A stretch of DNA of 7,675 nucleotides, taken from positions 1-7,675 of the forward strand of contig JASGMZ010000144.1 in the NCBI GenBank assembly GCA_030156305.1, in the 5' to 3' direction. This document shows positions 1 to 7,060 of the stretch, piece after piece (position 1 is the stretch's first letter; each line of letters starts with the position of its first letter). The notes beneath the pieces are model-generated. The model did not search any database. It was not told where the DNA came from and was given only the letters and a program-made list of their open reading frames with translations. Source of the DNA: Bacteroidales bacterium (lineage in GTDB: Bacteria > Bacteroidota > Bacteroidia > Bacteroidales > UBA12077). Made by a program: the position numbers and the translations under genes.

Positions 1-4
1 TTTT

Positions 5-89
5 CACAGAGTTTCTCAGAGTTTTATTTCACCTATTTTGGTTTAGTTTCTCTGTGTTACTCTGTGCATATACTCTGTGTTTCTCTGTG
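5..89. repeat. CACAGAG/CTCTGTG intergenic repeat cluster
   Basis: Three 17-nt units are visible: cacagagtttctcagag at 5-21, and ctctgtgttactctgtg at 50-66 with ctctgtgtttctctgtg at 73-89. The last two are direct repeats differing at 2 positions. The first is an inverted copy of them with a few mismatches, so 5-21 could pair with 50-66 or 73-89. Each unit is itself two 7-nt CTCTGTG/CACAGAG words separated by 3 nt, imperfect in the first unit. Similar repeats are, from memory, widespread between genes in environmental Bacteroidota and other phyla. No function is known to me, and the array may continue to the left of the window. Confidence 0.8.
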
Positions 90-190
90 TTTAAAAAAAC
101 TTGCTAATTTTAGGTACATAACGATATGTATTAAGGTCATTCTTGTCAAAATTAGGGTCAGGAGTTCTGAAATTATATATAAGTGTTTAA

Positions 191-218
191 ATATCGAATA
201 TCGAATATCAAATATCGA
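191..218. repeat. 7-bp tandem repeat, four units
   Basis: Four consecutive 7-mers: atatcga, atatcga, atatcaa, atatcga. Only the third differs, by one base. The array forms the outer left arm of the palindrome at 197-298, whose right arm carries the complementary words ttgatat and tcgatat at 284-297. Confidence 0.85.
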
Positions 219-298
219 ATGAAAAAGTTAACACAACAAAACAGTACAGGTTACAAAAGAAAGATAACTTTAACATTTTTTATTTGATATTCGATATT
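197..298. repeat. 102-bp imperfect palindrome (MITE/REPIN-like)
   Basis: The arms 197-230 and 265-298 pair in a single register. The outer 18 bp (197-214 with 281-298) are perfect. After an interruption of two mismatches and a G-U come four more pairs (218-221 with 274-277), then two A-A mismatches, then seven pairs (224-230 with 265-271). That is 29 Watson-Crick pairs of 34, with a 34-nt centre (231-264) that contains no gene. Constant register over the whole length points to one inverted-repeat unit rather than chance AT pairing. A non-autonomous repeat or a palindromic intergenic element is likely. No transposase is near. Confidence 0.75.
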
Positions 299-476
299 TA
301 TCATTTAATTATATTGGCTCTATTAAAACAAAAATACCTGGAATACTCAGCATTGGAATCATAATGTAGTGAACTCTTTTTCATATATTTGAGAATAACA
401 AATTTTTTTAACACCAACTTTATTAAATAGATCCAAGATTTTTTGATTTATTAAATTATATAACCGTTTAATTTTT

Positions 477-484
477 TATTTTTG
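477..484 (+). promoter_or_regulatory. Possible Bacteroidota -7 promoter element for tpiA
   Basis: TATTTTTG fits the Bacteroidota -7 consensus TAnnTTTG and would give a leader of roughly 25 nt before the tpiA start. No TTTG sits 19-21 nt upstream (the nearest, 442-445, is about 31 nt away), so the -33 element is missing or weak. In sequence this AT-rich the match can easily be chance; a second TAnnTTTG lies at 384-391, also without a good partner. Confidence 0.3.
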
Positions 485-504
485 AGTAAATATCAACTCA
501 AAAA
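479..504. promoter_or_regulatory. Perfect hairpin just before the tpiA start
   Basis: A 9-bp perfect inverted repeat (479-487 tttttgagt with 496-504 actcaaaaa) around an 8-nt loop ends 11 nt before the ATG. It could be an operator-type dyad or a leader hairpin. If the promoter call at 477-484 is right, the left arm would lie in the promoter and the dyad would act as DNA rather than RNA. A start-stop pair (ATG 508-510, TAA 511-513) lies between hairpin and gene. Confidence 0.45.
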
Positions 505-515
505 ATTATGTAATT

Positions 516-1268
516 ATGAGAAAAAATATTGTTGCAGGAAATTGGAAAATGAATAAAACCTTCCCTGAAGGGGTTGAGTTAATTCAACAAATTGTTAATC
601 AGGCGGATGTAGTTAAAAATGTTGAATTGATTATTGCACCGCCATTTATCCTTACCGCTGAAGCATCTAAGATAATAAAAGATTCGGCCGTGAAACTGGG
701 AGCTCAAAACTGTTCAAATTATAAAGAAGGAGCTTATACCGGAGAAATATCTGCTTCAATGCTTAAATCCGTAGGAACCGAATATGTTATTTTAGGGCAT
801 TCTGAACGGCGTAAATATTTCAAAGAAACGAATGAAATAATTAATGAAAAGATTAAACTTAATTTAGAAATTGGCCTTAAGCCTATTGTTTGTTGTGGCG
901 AAGTACTTGCAGAAAGAGAAAAGGAAGAACATTTTCAGGTAGTAAATAAGCAAATAAAAGAAATGTTTGAGGGAATGAATGCCGAAAACATGAAAAACAT
1001 AATTATTGCTTATGAACCGGTTTGGGCAATTGGTACAGGCAAAACAGCTACACCCGAACAAGCGCAGCAGATGCATCTTTTTATTCGGGAGAAAATAAAA
1101 AACTCATACGGTTCACAAATAGCCAATGATATATCAATTTTGTATGGTGGAAGTTGTAAACCATCGAATGCAAAAGAACTGTTTGCCAACCCCGATGTTG
1201 ACGGAGGTTTAATTGGTGGCGCCTCCCTTAAAGCCAGTGACTTTATTGAAATTGCCAAATCTTTTTAA
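516..1268 (+). CDS. tpiA: Triosephosphate isomerase
   Basis: Interconverts dihydroxyacetone phosphate and glyceraldehyde 3-phosphate in glycolysis and gluconeogenesis, in the cytoplasm. The 250 residues are the usual length for a single-domain TIM barrel. The family signature residues are present: N9 and K11 in GNWKMN, the electrophile H95 in ILGHSERR, the catalytic base E167 in AYEPVWAIGTG, phosphate-binding loop 6 (168-176), S213 in YGGS, and G234-G235 in the last phosphate-binding loop. C214 stands where many homologues have V (YGGSV), which should be tolerated. The ATG at 516 puts GNW at the normal distance from the N terminus; no Shine-Dalgarno sequence is seen, as is common in Bacteroidota. 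It is the first gene of a probable operon, with prmA starting 8 nt after the stop. Confidence 0.98.
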   Translation: MRKNIVAGNWKMNKTFPEGVELIQQIVNQADVVKNVELIIAPPFILTAEASKIIKDSAVKLGAQNCSNYKEGAYTGEISASMLKSVGTEYVILGHSERRKYFKETNEIINEKIKLNLEIGLKPIVCCGEVLAEREKEEHFQVVNKQIKEMFEGMNAENMKNIIIAYEPVWAIGTGKTATPEQAQQMHLFIREKIKNSYGSQIANDISILYGGSCKPSNAKELFANPDVDGGLIGGASLKASDFIEIAKSF

Positions 1269-1276
1269 ATAAAATA

Positions 1277-2116
1277 ATGGATTATATTGAATTAAATTGT
1301 CAGGTTGAGGCCGAAAACCCTAAAATAGTTATTGAAATACTTATTGCCGAATTAAACGAAATTGGTTACGAGAGTTATGATGAGGAAGAAGAGGGATTAA
1401 AAGCGTATATCTTAGAAAAGTTTTTTGATTTTGATGCTGTTAAAAAATTGCAAGTTAATACTTTACCTAACTGTACCATTGATTACTCATGGAAAGTGAT
1501 TGAAACACAAAACTGGAATCAGGTTTGGGAAAAAAGTCTTAATCCAATTATCATAGATAATCAGTGTGTTATACGCGCTCCTTTTCATAAAGGGACTCCA
1601 AAATTAAAATATGAAATGATTATTGAACCTAAAATGTCGTTTGGAACCGGACATCATGAAACTACTTTTTTGATGTTAAAAACCATGCTTGAGCTTGATT
1701 TTAAAAATCAAACGGTGTTAGATATGGGATGCGGAACAGGTGTTCTTGCCATTTTTGCAAAATTAAAAGGAGCAAAAGGCGTAACGGCAATTGATGTGGA
1801 TGAATGGGCTTATACCAATACACTTGAAAATATTGAAAAAAATAATTGCCACGATATTAATGTTTTACAAGGAGATGCCTCTTTGCTTGTAGGCCAAAAA
1901 TTTGATATTATCCTTGCAAATATAAACCGAAATATATTAATGGATGATATACCTAAGTATGCCCGGGTATTAAAAAAGGAAGGAATCTTATTATTAAGTG
2001 GATTATACGACCGTGATTTATCCATGATTAAAGAGGAAGCTGAAAGTCATCAGCTGAAATATAAATCGCACAAAGAAAAACACAACTGGGTAGCTGCATT
2101 ATTTTACAAACTTTAA
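1277..2116 (+). CDS. prmA: Ribosomal protein L11 methyltransferase PrmA
   Basis: A cytoplasmic SAM-dependent enzyme that, in the characterised family, methylates amino groups of ribosomal protein L11. The protein has 279 residues, close to the family norm. Residues 1-100 form the variable N-terminal substrate-recognition part, including the W-N-x-x-W segment at 80-84. Next come the PrmA signature EPKMSFGTGHHETT (117-130), SAM-binding motif I VLDMGCGTGVLAI (147-159), the acidic residue ending strand 2 (D173 in AIDVDE), and LANINRN (213-219) at the position of the catalytic Asn motif. All parts expected of an active enzyme are present. It starts 8 nt after tpiA and ends 16 nt before the next gene, so co-transcription is likely. 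Its four Arg codons are all CGN. Confidence 0.96.
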   Translation: MDYIELNCQVEAENPKIVIEILIAELNEIGYESYDEEEEGLKAYILEKFFDFDAVKKLQVNTLPNCTIDYSWKVIETQNWNQVWEKSLNPIIIDNQCVIRAPFHKGTPKLKYEMIIEPKMSFGTGHHETTFLMLKTMLELDFKNQTVLDMGCGTGVLAIFAKLKGAKGVTAIDVDEWAYTNTLENIEKNNCHDINVLQGDASLLVGQKFDIILANINRNILMDDIPKYARVLKKEGILLLSGLYDRDLSMIKEEAESHQLKYKSHKEKHNWVAALFYKL

Positions 2117-2132
2117 TTAAAACCTGAGTGTA

Positions 2133-5100
2133 ATGAAAAAGATATCGATCAAAATAATACTCATTCTAATTCTTTTTTTTACTACATTTTCTTTTTTATC
2201 AGCACAGGATTTAAAAGAATTTAGTACTGATACCGCACAATTTATTGAACAATTCGAAGAGTTTGTCAAACGAAATATTTCCGAACACGAAGAGGATAGG
2301 CTGGATGTATTTATTGATCGATGGAATACAGGTTATTTTACTAACGAAATTAAAACCCGCTTTATTGATGTGTGTAATTTAATGCTTCAAAATAAAGCTC
2401 GCCGGAATCCTCATTTTACAAAATATTTTGATCTGGTAATGATTTTTCATCAATCGGAAGAAGATTTTAAAAACTATGCCGATTGGGAAAAGGGAATATA
2501 TTATCTTTTTGAAAATGAAAAAAATCCGCTCCGCTTAGTTAATGCTTATTTTGATAATACCAAATCGCTCATTGAACAAAATTGTATATATGGAACTTAT
2601 GCAACAAGCTGGTTTGTTACGAATAAAAACTATAGCATCGAAACCGGACAAAGTTTACAATTTGTTTTTGGCCAAACAGCTCTTTATTGTAAAATAAAAA
2701 AGGATAGCATTTCTATTGAGAATACCCATGGTGTTTATTTCCCTGTTAAAAACGAATGGAAGGGGAAGGAAGGTATTGTAACTTGGAAAAGGGCTGGATA
2801 TACTGAGGATGAAGTTTATGCCAAACTGGATAATTATACTGTGGATCTTACAAAGTCGGGATATAAAGCTGATTCTGCAATGTTTGTTAATAAACTTTAT
2901 TTCGATGAACCCATATTAGGGCAATTAACGGATCAGGTAATTCATATAACTAATCCCGAAAGAACGGTTTATCCGGAATTTTATTCCTATCAAAAAAGGT
3001 TTAAGATAGATGATATTTTTCCTGATATTGATTATGAAGGAGGTTTTACAATGAAAGGCGCAAACTTATTAGGTTCTGGCGACAGCGAGAATGAAGCCTT
3101 TTTAAAGATTAAAAAAGAAGAAAAAACAATATTAAAGGCTTTTGCCGAAACTTTTATGTTTCGTAAAAACAGGGTTATTTCAAATGATGCACAGGTTACG
3201 ATTAATTTCGATAACGATTCGATTTATCATCCGGGAATTATGTTTTCTTTTCTTGCAAACGAAAAGGAATTATCCTTATCTCCATCCGACCGAATGGTTT
3301 CTAAAAGTCCCTATTATGACTCTTACCATGAAATGTCAATGAGCTTTGAACGCTTACGGTGGAATATTGATGATGATAAAATTTATCTGACTAAAAAACG
3401 AGGAGGGGATATTGGAAATGCAACATTCACATCATCAAACTTTTACAATCTAATCGAATTTGAACGAATTATGCTGAGAGATGATTTTCATCCGTTATTA
3501 GCCATTAAACGATATGCCGAAAAAATAAAATCACAAACATTTACGGGAACTAATTTAGCTCATTATTTAAGTTATGATGTATATCAAATTAAGCAAATGT
3601 TGATGTTTTTAAGTGTTGATGGATTTTTATTTTACGATACGGATAATGATATAGCCACAATTAATACTAAACTTTACGAATTTGTTGATGCCAGGTTTGG
3701 ACGAATTGATTATGATGTAATGAAATTCAATTCAAGTACGAGTGGGTTAGAACACAATGGGATAATTGACTTATCAACCAAAGATTTAATAATAAATGGT
3801 GTCCCCAGGATTTTTCTTTCCGATTCGCAAAATGTGGCTATATATCCACATAACAGACAAATTGTTATGAAAAAAAACAGGGATTTTAGCTTTGGCGGAG
3901 TAGTTGATGCCGGTTTGTTTACTTTTTTTGGCAATGATTTTTATTTTGAATATGATACTTTTAAAATTAATTTGAATAATATCGATTCTTTAAGAATACA
4001 GGTAAAAACAGAAGAATACGATTTATACAATAAAGCCATTCTGGCAAGTGTTAAAAATACCATAGAGAATGTTACAGGGAACCTGCTCATCGACCACCCG
4101 CAAAACAAATCGGGATTAAAGAACTTTCCTGAATACCCTGTTTTTAATAGCCATGAAAATTCATTTATTTATTATGATGATTATTCCATTCAAAAAGGAG
4201 TTTACAAAAGAGATAACTTTTATTTTCAGTTAGAACCCTTTACTATTGATAGTTTAGATAATTTCACCACCAAAGGATTGCATTTTGATGGAAGGTTTTA
4301 TTCTGCCAATATCTTTCCACCTTTTGATGATGCTGTATATATGCGTCCTGATTATTCATTGGGTTTTTTAAGAAAAACACCACCAGATGGATTTCCTCTT
4401 TACGAGGGAAAAGGAAAATATTTTAATATTATTGATTTAAGTAACCGGGGGCTAAGAGGCTCTGGCACGCTGGAATATCTTACCTCAACGGTAAAAACCG
4501 ATAGTATTATTTTTTATCCGGATTCTACAAAAATTCATGCACGTGATTTTACCATTTCTCAGCGTACTTCGGGAATTGAATATCCTAATCTTGAATCAAA
4601 TGAAATTGATATTAAATGGTATCCCTATCAAGATGTTATGTATGCTGATCAAACCAATAAACCCTTTCAGATGTATAATCCTGAAACAAATTTTTCAGGG
4701 TCATTAACATTAAAGCCTATTGGACTGGTTGGACGTGGAACAATGAACCTCGAAAAAGCAACGTTAAAATCCAAACAATTTAACTTTGATGCAAATGCTT
4801 TTAACTCGGATACTACAAGTTTTAACTTAAAATCAATCGATAAAAATGATTTTAATTTTATTACGGAGAATTTAAATGGAGAAGTAAATTTTACTACTCA
4901 ATCGGGCGATTTTTATTCTAATGAATCATTTACAATTGCTCAATTCCCCAAAAATTTATATGTCAGCTATCTTGATCAATTTAACTGGGATATGGTTAAC
5001 GATGAGATCGCTATAGAATCGAGCCCTCAGGTCGATTCTTTGGCTTCGGATGAAATTAAAAAACTGGCAGAACTAAAAGATGATCATTTACCCGGCGCTT

Positions 5101-6809
5101 TATATATGTCGATACATCGCAGCCAGGATTCTTTACGTTTTGCCTCTGCAAAAGCAATTTATCGGTTAAAAGATAGTACTATAAATGCTACAGAAGTTGA
5201 TTATATTAAAGTGGCCGATGCACATATTTATCCCCGTGAAGGAGATGTTACCATTGGACATCAGGCAAAAATGAAAACCTTATTCGATGCCGAGATTATG
5301 GCCAATACAACATCTAAATATCATAAAATTTATAAAGCAAAAATAGATATTAAAGCCAGAAATAATTATACCGGATCAGGTGATTACAACTATATTGATG
5401 AGAATAAAGAAACACAGATTATTCATTTTACAAATATTTTTGTAGATACTTCTAAACAAACCAGAGCTACCGGAAGAATAGATGAAAAAGAAAATTTCAC
5501 CCTTAGTCCTGTTTATCATTACAATGGAGATGTTGAACTTCGGGCAGCCCAACAATTTCTGACATTTAAAGGAGGCGTTAAAATTGAACATGATTGCCCG
5601 CTTATTCCAAAAGAACTAGCTTATTTCGAATCAGAAATTAATCCAGACAGTATTTATATTCCGGTTCCTGAAGGATTAAATAGCACTACCGGAAGAGGTT
5701 TATATTCATCTCCTTTTATTACAAAAGATTCGTCGCATATTTATACTACCTTTTTATCGCAACGGCGTGATCCTAACGATGAACCCATTGTTTCAGCATT
5801 TGGATATTTGCATTATAACAAAAATGCCAATAAATATATTATTACCGATCGGTCAAAATTCTTAAATCCGGACACTACAGGAAGCCTGATTGATTTACAA
5901 AGAAGTTTTTGCTTGTATCATGGAGAAGGTTTAATTAATTTAGGAATTGACCTTGGACAGATAAAATTTAATCCTGCAGGTTCATTTAGCCATAAATTAG
6001 AAGATAATGAGATTAAGTTGGAGCTGGTATTCCCCATTGATTTCTTCTTCTCTGATGCCGCTTTAGATTCCTTGCTGCAAGATATTAATGCGCAGGAAAA
6101 TCTTGATGAGATGAGTATAACCTCTACATTTTTTGAAAAGTTTTTAACGGAAATTGTTGGTGCTCATGATTATAACGAATTTAACAATCAGATCACTCTT
6201 TATGCCAACGAGGCAAAAATCCCAAAATCTACTCAGCATACTCTGCTTTTGGGTAATTTAAAATTGAATTGGTATACCGAGTTAGGTTCTTATCTTAATT
6301 ATGGTAAAATTGGTATAGCAACGATTAACAATAAACCGGTAAATAAATATGTTGAGGGTTATTTTCAGTTGTTAAAACGCCGAAGTGGTGATATAATGAA
6401 ATTTTATTTTAAACTTCCCAATAACCATTATTACTATTTTTCTTATACGCGGGGGGTAATGCAAACATTGTCTAATAATGATAAATTTTTAGATGCTATA
6501 AAGGAAATTAAAAGACGTAAACGAAAGTTAAGAACAAAACGCGGGGAAACTCCTTACCGTTATATTGTGGCAACCGATCAAAATTTAGCTCAGTTTTTAC
6601 GAAATATGAGGCTCTTTGAAGAAGCACAAGCTGCCGAAGAAGAAAGGCTAAAACAAGAACTTCCGGAGAAAGAAAATGAGCAAAATCAAGAAGAGGAATC
6701 CATTGAACAAAACGAAAGTGATGAGCAAAATAAGTCAGGAGAAACAAAAAACGACGAGATTGAGCAAAAAAATGTAGAGGCTGTAACTTCTGAAAATGAA
6801 AATGGGTAA
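2133..6809 (+). CDS. Very large exported protein of unknown function, beta-rich
   Basis: I do not recognise a named family; it resembles large uncharacterised secreted proteins of Bacteroidota. It has 1558 residues. The start is the first ATG after an in-frame TAA at 2118-2120. Residues 1-24 are a Sec signal peptide (K2-K3, a hydrophobic core, then S23-A24-Q25), with no lipobox Cys. Residues 26-190 look mostly alpha-helical. From about 190 to 1290 the sequence is dominated by alternating polar/hydrophobic strands with short turns. Landmarks are VTWKRAG (216-222), DSIYHPG (362-368), ARFGRIDYD (520-528), KKNRDFSFGG (580-589) and LSNRGLRGSGTLEYLTST (769-786). A related G-L-x-G-x-G-T unit lies at 864-870, 91 residues on. 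Residues 1067-1150 (GSGDYNY, then FTLSPVYHY) loosely recall OstA/LptA-type strands; this is an impression, not a match. The C-terminal part has a conserved-looking block near YYYFSYTRGVMQT (about 1430-1442), a basic patch (about 1458-1470) and an acidic E/Q/N-rich tail (about 1493-1558). There is no type IX sorting domain and no terminal membrane strand. Periplasmic or outer-membrane-associated location is inferred. Confidence 0.95.
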   Translation: MKKISIKIILILILFFTTFSFLSAQDLKEFSTDTAQFIEQFEEFVKRNISEHEEDRLDVFIDRWNTGYFTNEIKTRFIDVCNLMLQNKARRNPHFTKYFDLVMIFHQSEEDFKNYADWEKGIYYLFENEKNPLRLVNAYFDNTKSLIEQNCIYGTYATSWFVTNKNYSIETGQSLQFVFGQTALYCKIKKDSISIENTHGVYFPVKNEWKGKEGIVTWKRAGYTEDEVYAKLDNYTVDLTKSGYKADSAMFVNKLYFDEPILGQLTDQVIHITNPERTVYPEFYSYQKRFKIDDIFPDIDYEGGFTMKGANLLGSGDSENEAFLKIKKEEKTILKAFAETFMFRKNRVISNDAQVTINFDNDSIYHPGIMFSFLANEKELSLSPSDRMVSKSPYYDSYHEMSMSFERLRWNIDDDKIYLTKKRGGDIGNATFTSSNFYNLIEFERIMLRDDFHPLLAIKRYAEKIKSQTFTGTNLAHYLSYDVYQIKQMLMFLSVDGFLFYDTDNDIATINTKLYEFVDARFGRIDYDVMKFNSSTSGLEHNGIIDLSTKDLIINGVPRIFLSDSQNVAIYPHNRQIVMKKNRDFSFGGVVDAGLFTFFGNDFYFEYDTFKINLNNIDSLRIQVKTEEYDLYNKAILASVKNTIENVTGNLLIDHPQNKSGLKNFPEYPVFNSHENSFIYYDDYSIQKGVYKRDNFYFQLEPFTIDSLDNFTTKGLHFDGRFYSANIFPPFDDAVYMRPDYSLGFLRKTPPDGFPLYEGKGKYFNIIDLSNRGLRGSGTLEYLTSTVKTDSIIFYPDSTKIHARDFTISQRTSGIEYPNLESNEIDIKWYPYQDVMYADQTNKPFQMYNPETNFSGSLTLKPIGLVGRGTMNLEKATLKSKQFNFDANAFNSDTTSFNLKSIDKNDFNFITENLNGEVNFTTQSGDFYSNESFTIAQFPKNLYVSYLDQFNWDMVNDEIAIESSPQVDSLASDEIKKLAELKDDHLPGALYMSIHRSQDSLRFASAKAIYRLKDSTINATEVDYIKVADAHIYPREGDVTIGHQAKMKTLFDAEIMANTTSKYHKIYKAKIDIKARNNYTGSGDYNYIDENKETQIIHFTNIFVDTSKQTRATGRIDEKENFTLSPVYHYNGDVELRAAQQFLTFKGGVKIEHDCPLIPKELAYFESEINPDSIYIPVPEGLNSTTGRGLYSSPFITKDSSHIYTTFLSQRRDPNDEPIVSAFGYLHYNKNANKYIITDRSKFLNPDTTGSLIDLQRSFCLYHGEGLINLGIDLGQIKFNPAGSFSHKLEDNEIKLELVFPIDFFFSDAALDSLLQDINAQENLDEMSITSTFFEKFLTEIVGAHDYNEFNNQITLYANEAKIPKSTQHTLLLGNLKLNWYTELGSYLNYGKIGIATINNKPVNKYVEGYFQLLKRRSGDIMKFYFKLPNNHYYYFSYTRGVMQTLSNNDKFLDAIKEIKRRKRKLRTKRGETPYRYIVATDQNLAQFLRNMRLFEEAQAAEEERLKQELPEKENEQNQEEESIEQNESDEQNKSGETKNDEIEQKNVEAVTSENENG

Positions 6810-6826
6810 TATGCACAATTTACCAC

Positions 6827-6875
6827 CCGCTAACGCCGACCTGACTGCCGTCAGGCAGGCATGTTGTCGGTGCGG
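6827..6875. repeat. Hairpin after the large gene, with nested GC palindrome
   Basis: Begins 17 nt after the stop of the 1558-residue gene. The outer stem pairs ccgc (6827-6830) with gcgg (6872-6875). Across a 4-nt bulge (taac), gccgac (6835-6840) pairs with gtcggt (6866-6871), including one G-U. The loop holds a second small palindrome (6840-6859). No T-tract follows, so this is not a classic intrinsic terminator, but it could protect the 3' end of the operon transcript. It is much richer in GC than its surroundings and looks like an inserted repeat. Confidence 0.6.
6840..6859. repeat. GC-rich palindrome, short form
   Basis: Cctgac (6840-6845) pairs perfectly with gtcagg (6850-6855) around a 4-nt loop, followed by cagg. 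Both ends match the palindrome at 7594-7634 read on the minus strand: cctgNctgccg at the start and caggcagg at the end. It sits in the loop of the 6827-6875 hairpin. Confidence 0.6.
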
Positions 6876-6903
6876 CAAGCCATGAAAAAAAACAGAACTC
6901 GTG

Positions 6904-6919
6904 CGGATTTGCAATCCCG
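6904..6919. repeat. REP-like small hairpin
   Basis: The sequence cggatttgcaatcccg folds as ggat/atcc (6905-6908 with 6914-6917) around ttgca; an outer c-g pair (6904-6919) closes it with one bulged c. Its layout (cgga, ttgca, tccg) resembles the hairpin at 7000-7022, so it may be a diverged or second-type copy of the same repeat family. It lies 56 nt before the left flanking repeat. Confidence 0.45.
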
Positions 6920-6975
6920 TCGAACAAAGAATTTTATAAAGTTTAATAACAAACAATACCCACAGAATGATGAAA

Positions 6976-7030
6976 AATTACAAATTTATCGAAAAGCACA
7001 AGCGGAATTGCAAATTCCGCTTAGCAGGGA
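6976..7030 (+). repeat. Left copy of inverted REP-like element
   Basis: The parts in order are aattacaaattt (6976-6987), a 12-nt spacer, a perfect 10-bp stem aagcggaatt/aattccgctt (7000-7009 with 7013-7022) closed by the triloop GCA, and agcaggga (7023-7030). The same order, spacer length and stem occur on the opposite strand at 7574-7671, so the gene at 7061-7558 lies between inverted copies. The layout recalls REP sequences mobilised by RAYT (IS200-like) transposases, but no transposase is in the window. Confidence 0.7.
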
Positions 7031-7060
7031 AAGACTTTTAATCCGTTTAAATAGATAAAT

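Larger units (their letters stand above)
1..515. other. Gene-free upstream region with repeats
   Basis: No convincing gene on either strand. The plus frame starting at base 1 stays open to a TGA at 221-223, but it has no start codon in view and simply translates the repeats. The region holds the CACAGAG cluster (5-89), the 7-bp tandem repeat and palindrome (191-298), and AT-rich sequence without clear structure at 90-190 and 299-475. A possible promoter and a hairpin lie directly before tpiA. No tRNA, attachment site or riboswitch-like fold was recognised. Confidence 0.75.

Noticed and set aside
1..223. Plus frame open from the left edge to a TGA at 221-223
   Set aside because: It has no start in view, and its sequence is the CTCTGTG and atatcga repeats read as codons; low-complexity shadow rather than the end of a gene.
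191..298. Tandem atatcga units as a CRISPR array or iteron-type origin
   Set aside because: Units are 7 nt, contiguous and without spacers; no cas, rep or dnaA-type gene is near, and they pair as arms of a palindrome.
384..391. TATATTTG as the tpiA promoter
   Set aside because: Matches TAnnTTTG but has no TTTG at the proper upstream distance and would leave a leader of more than 110 nt with no visible role.
2133..6809. Large protein as a type IX secretion substrate or a TonB-dependent/LptD-type outer-membrane barrel
   Set aside because: No C-terminal sorting domain, no plug or TonB box, and the C terminus is an acidic tail rather than a terminal barrel strand.
6508..6816. Minus-strand open frame of 102 codons antisense to the large gene's 3' end
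   Set aside because: It is the complement of the E/Q/K-rich tail codons, which gives an artificial F/L/H-rich frame.
6735..6956. Minus-strand open frame overlapping the end of the large gene and the repeats
   Set aside because: Half lies antisense to the acidic tail and half within palindromic repeats; no family features.
6861..7058. Plus-strand open frame of 65 codons
   Set aside because: It starts inside the nested hairpin and runs through the REP-like stem; its translation is the repeats themselves, with no domain or plausible initiation signal.
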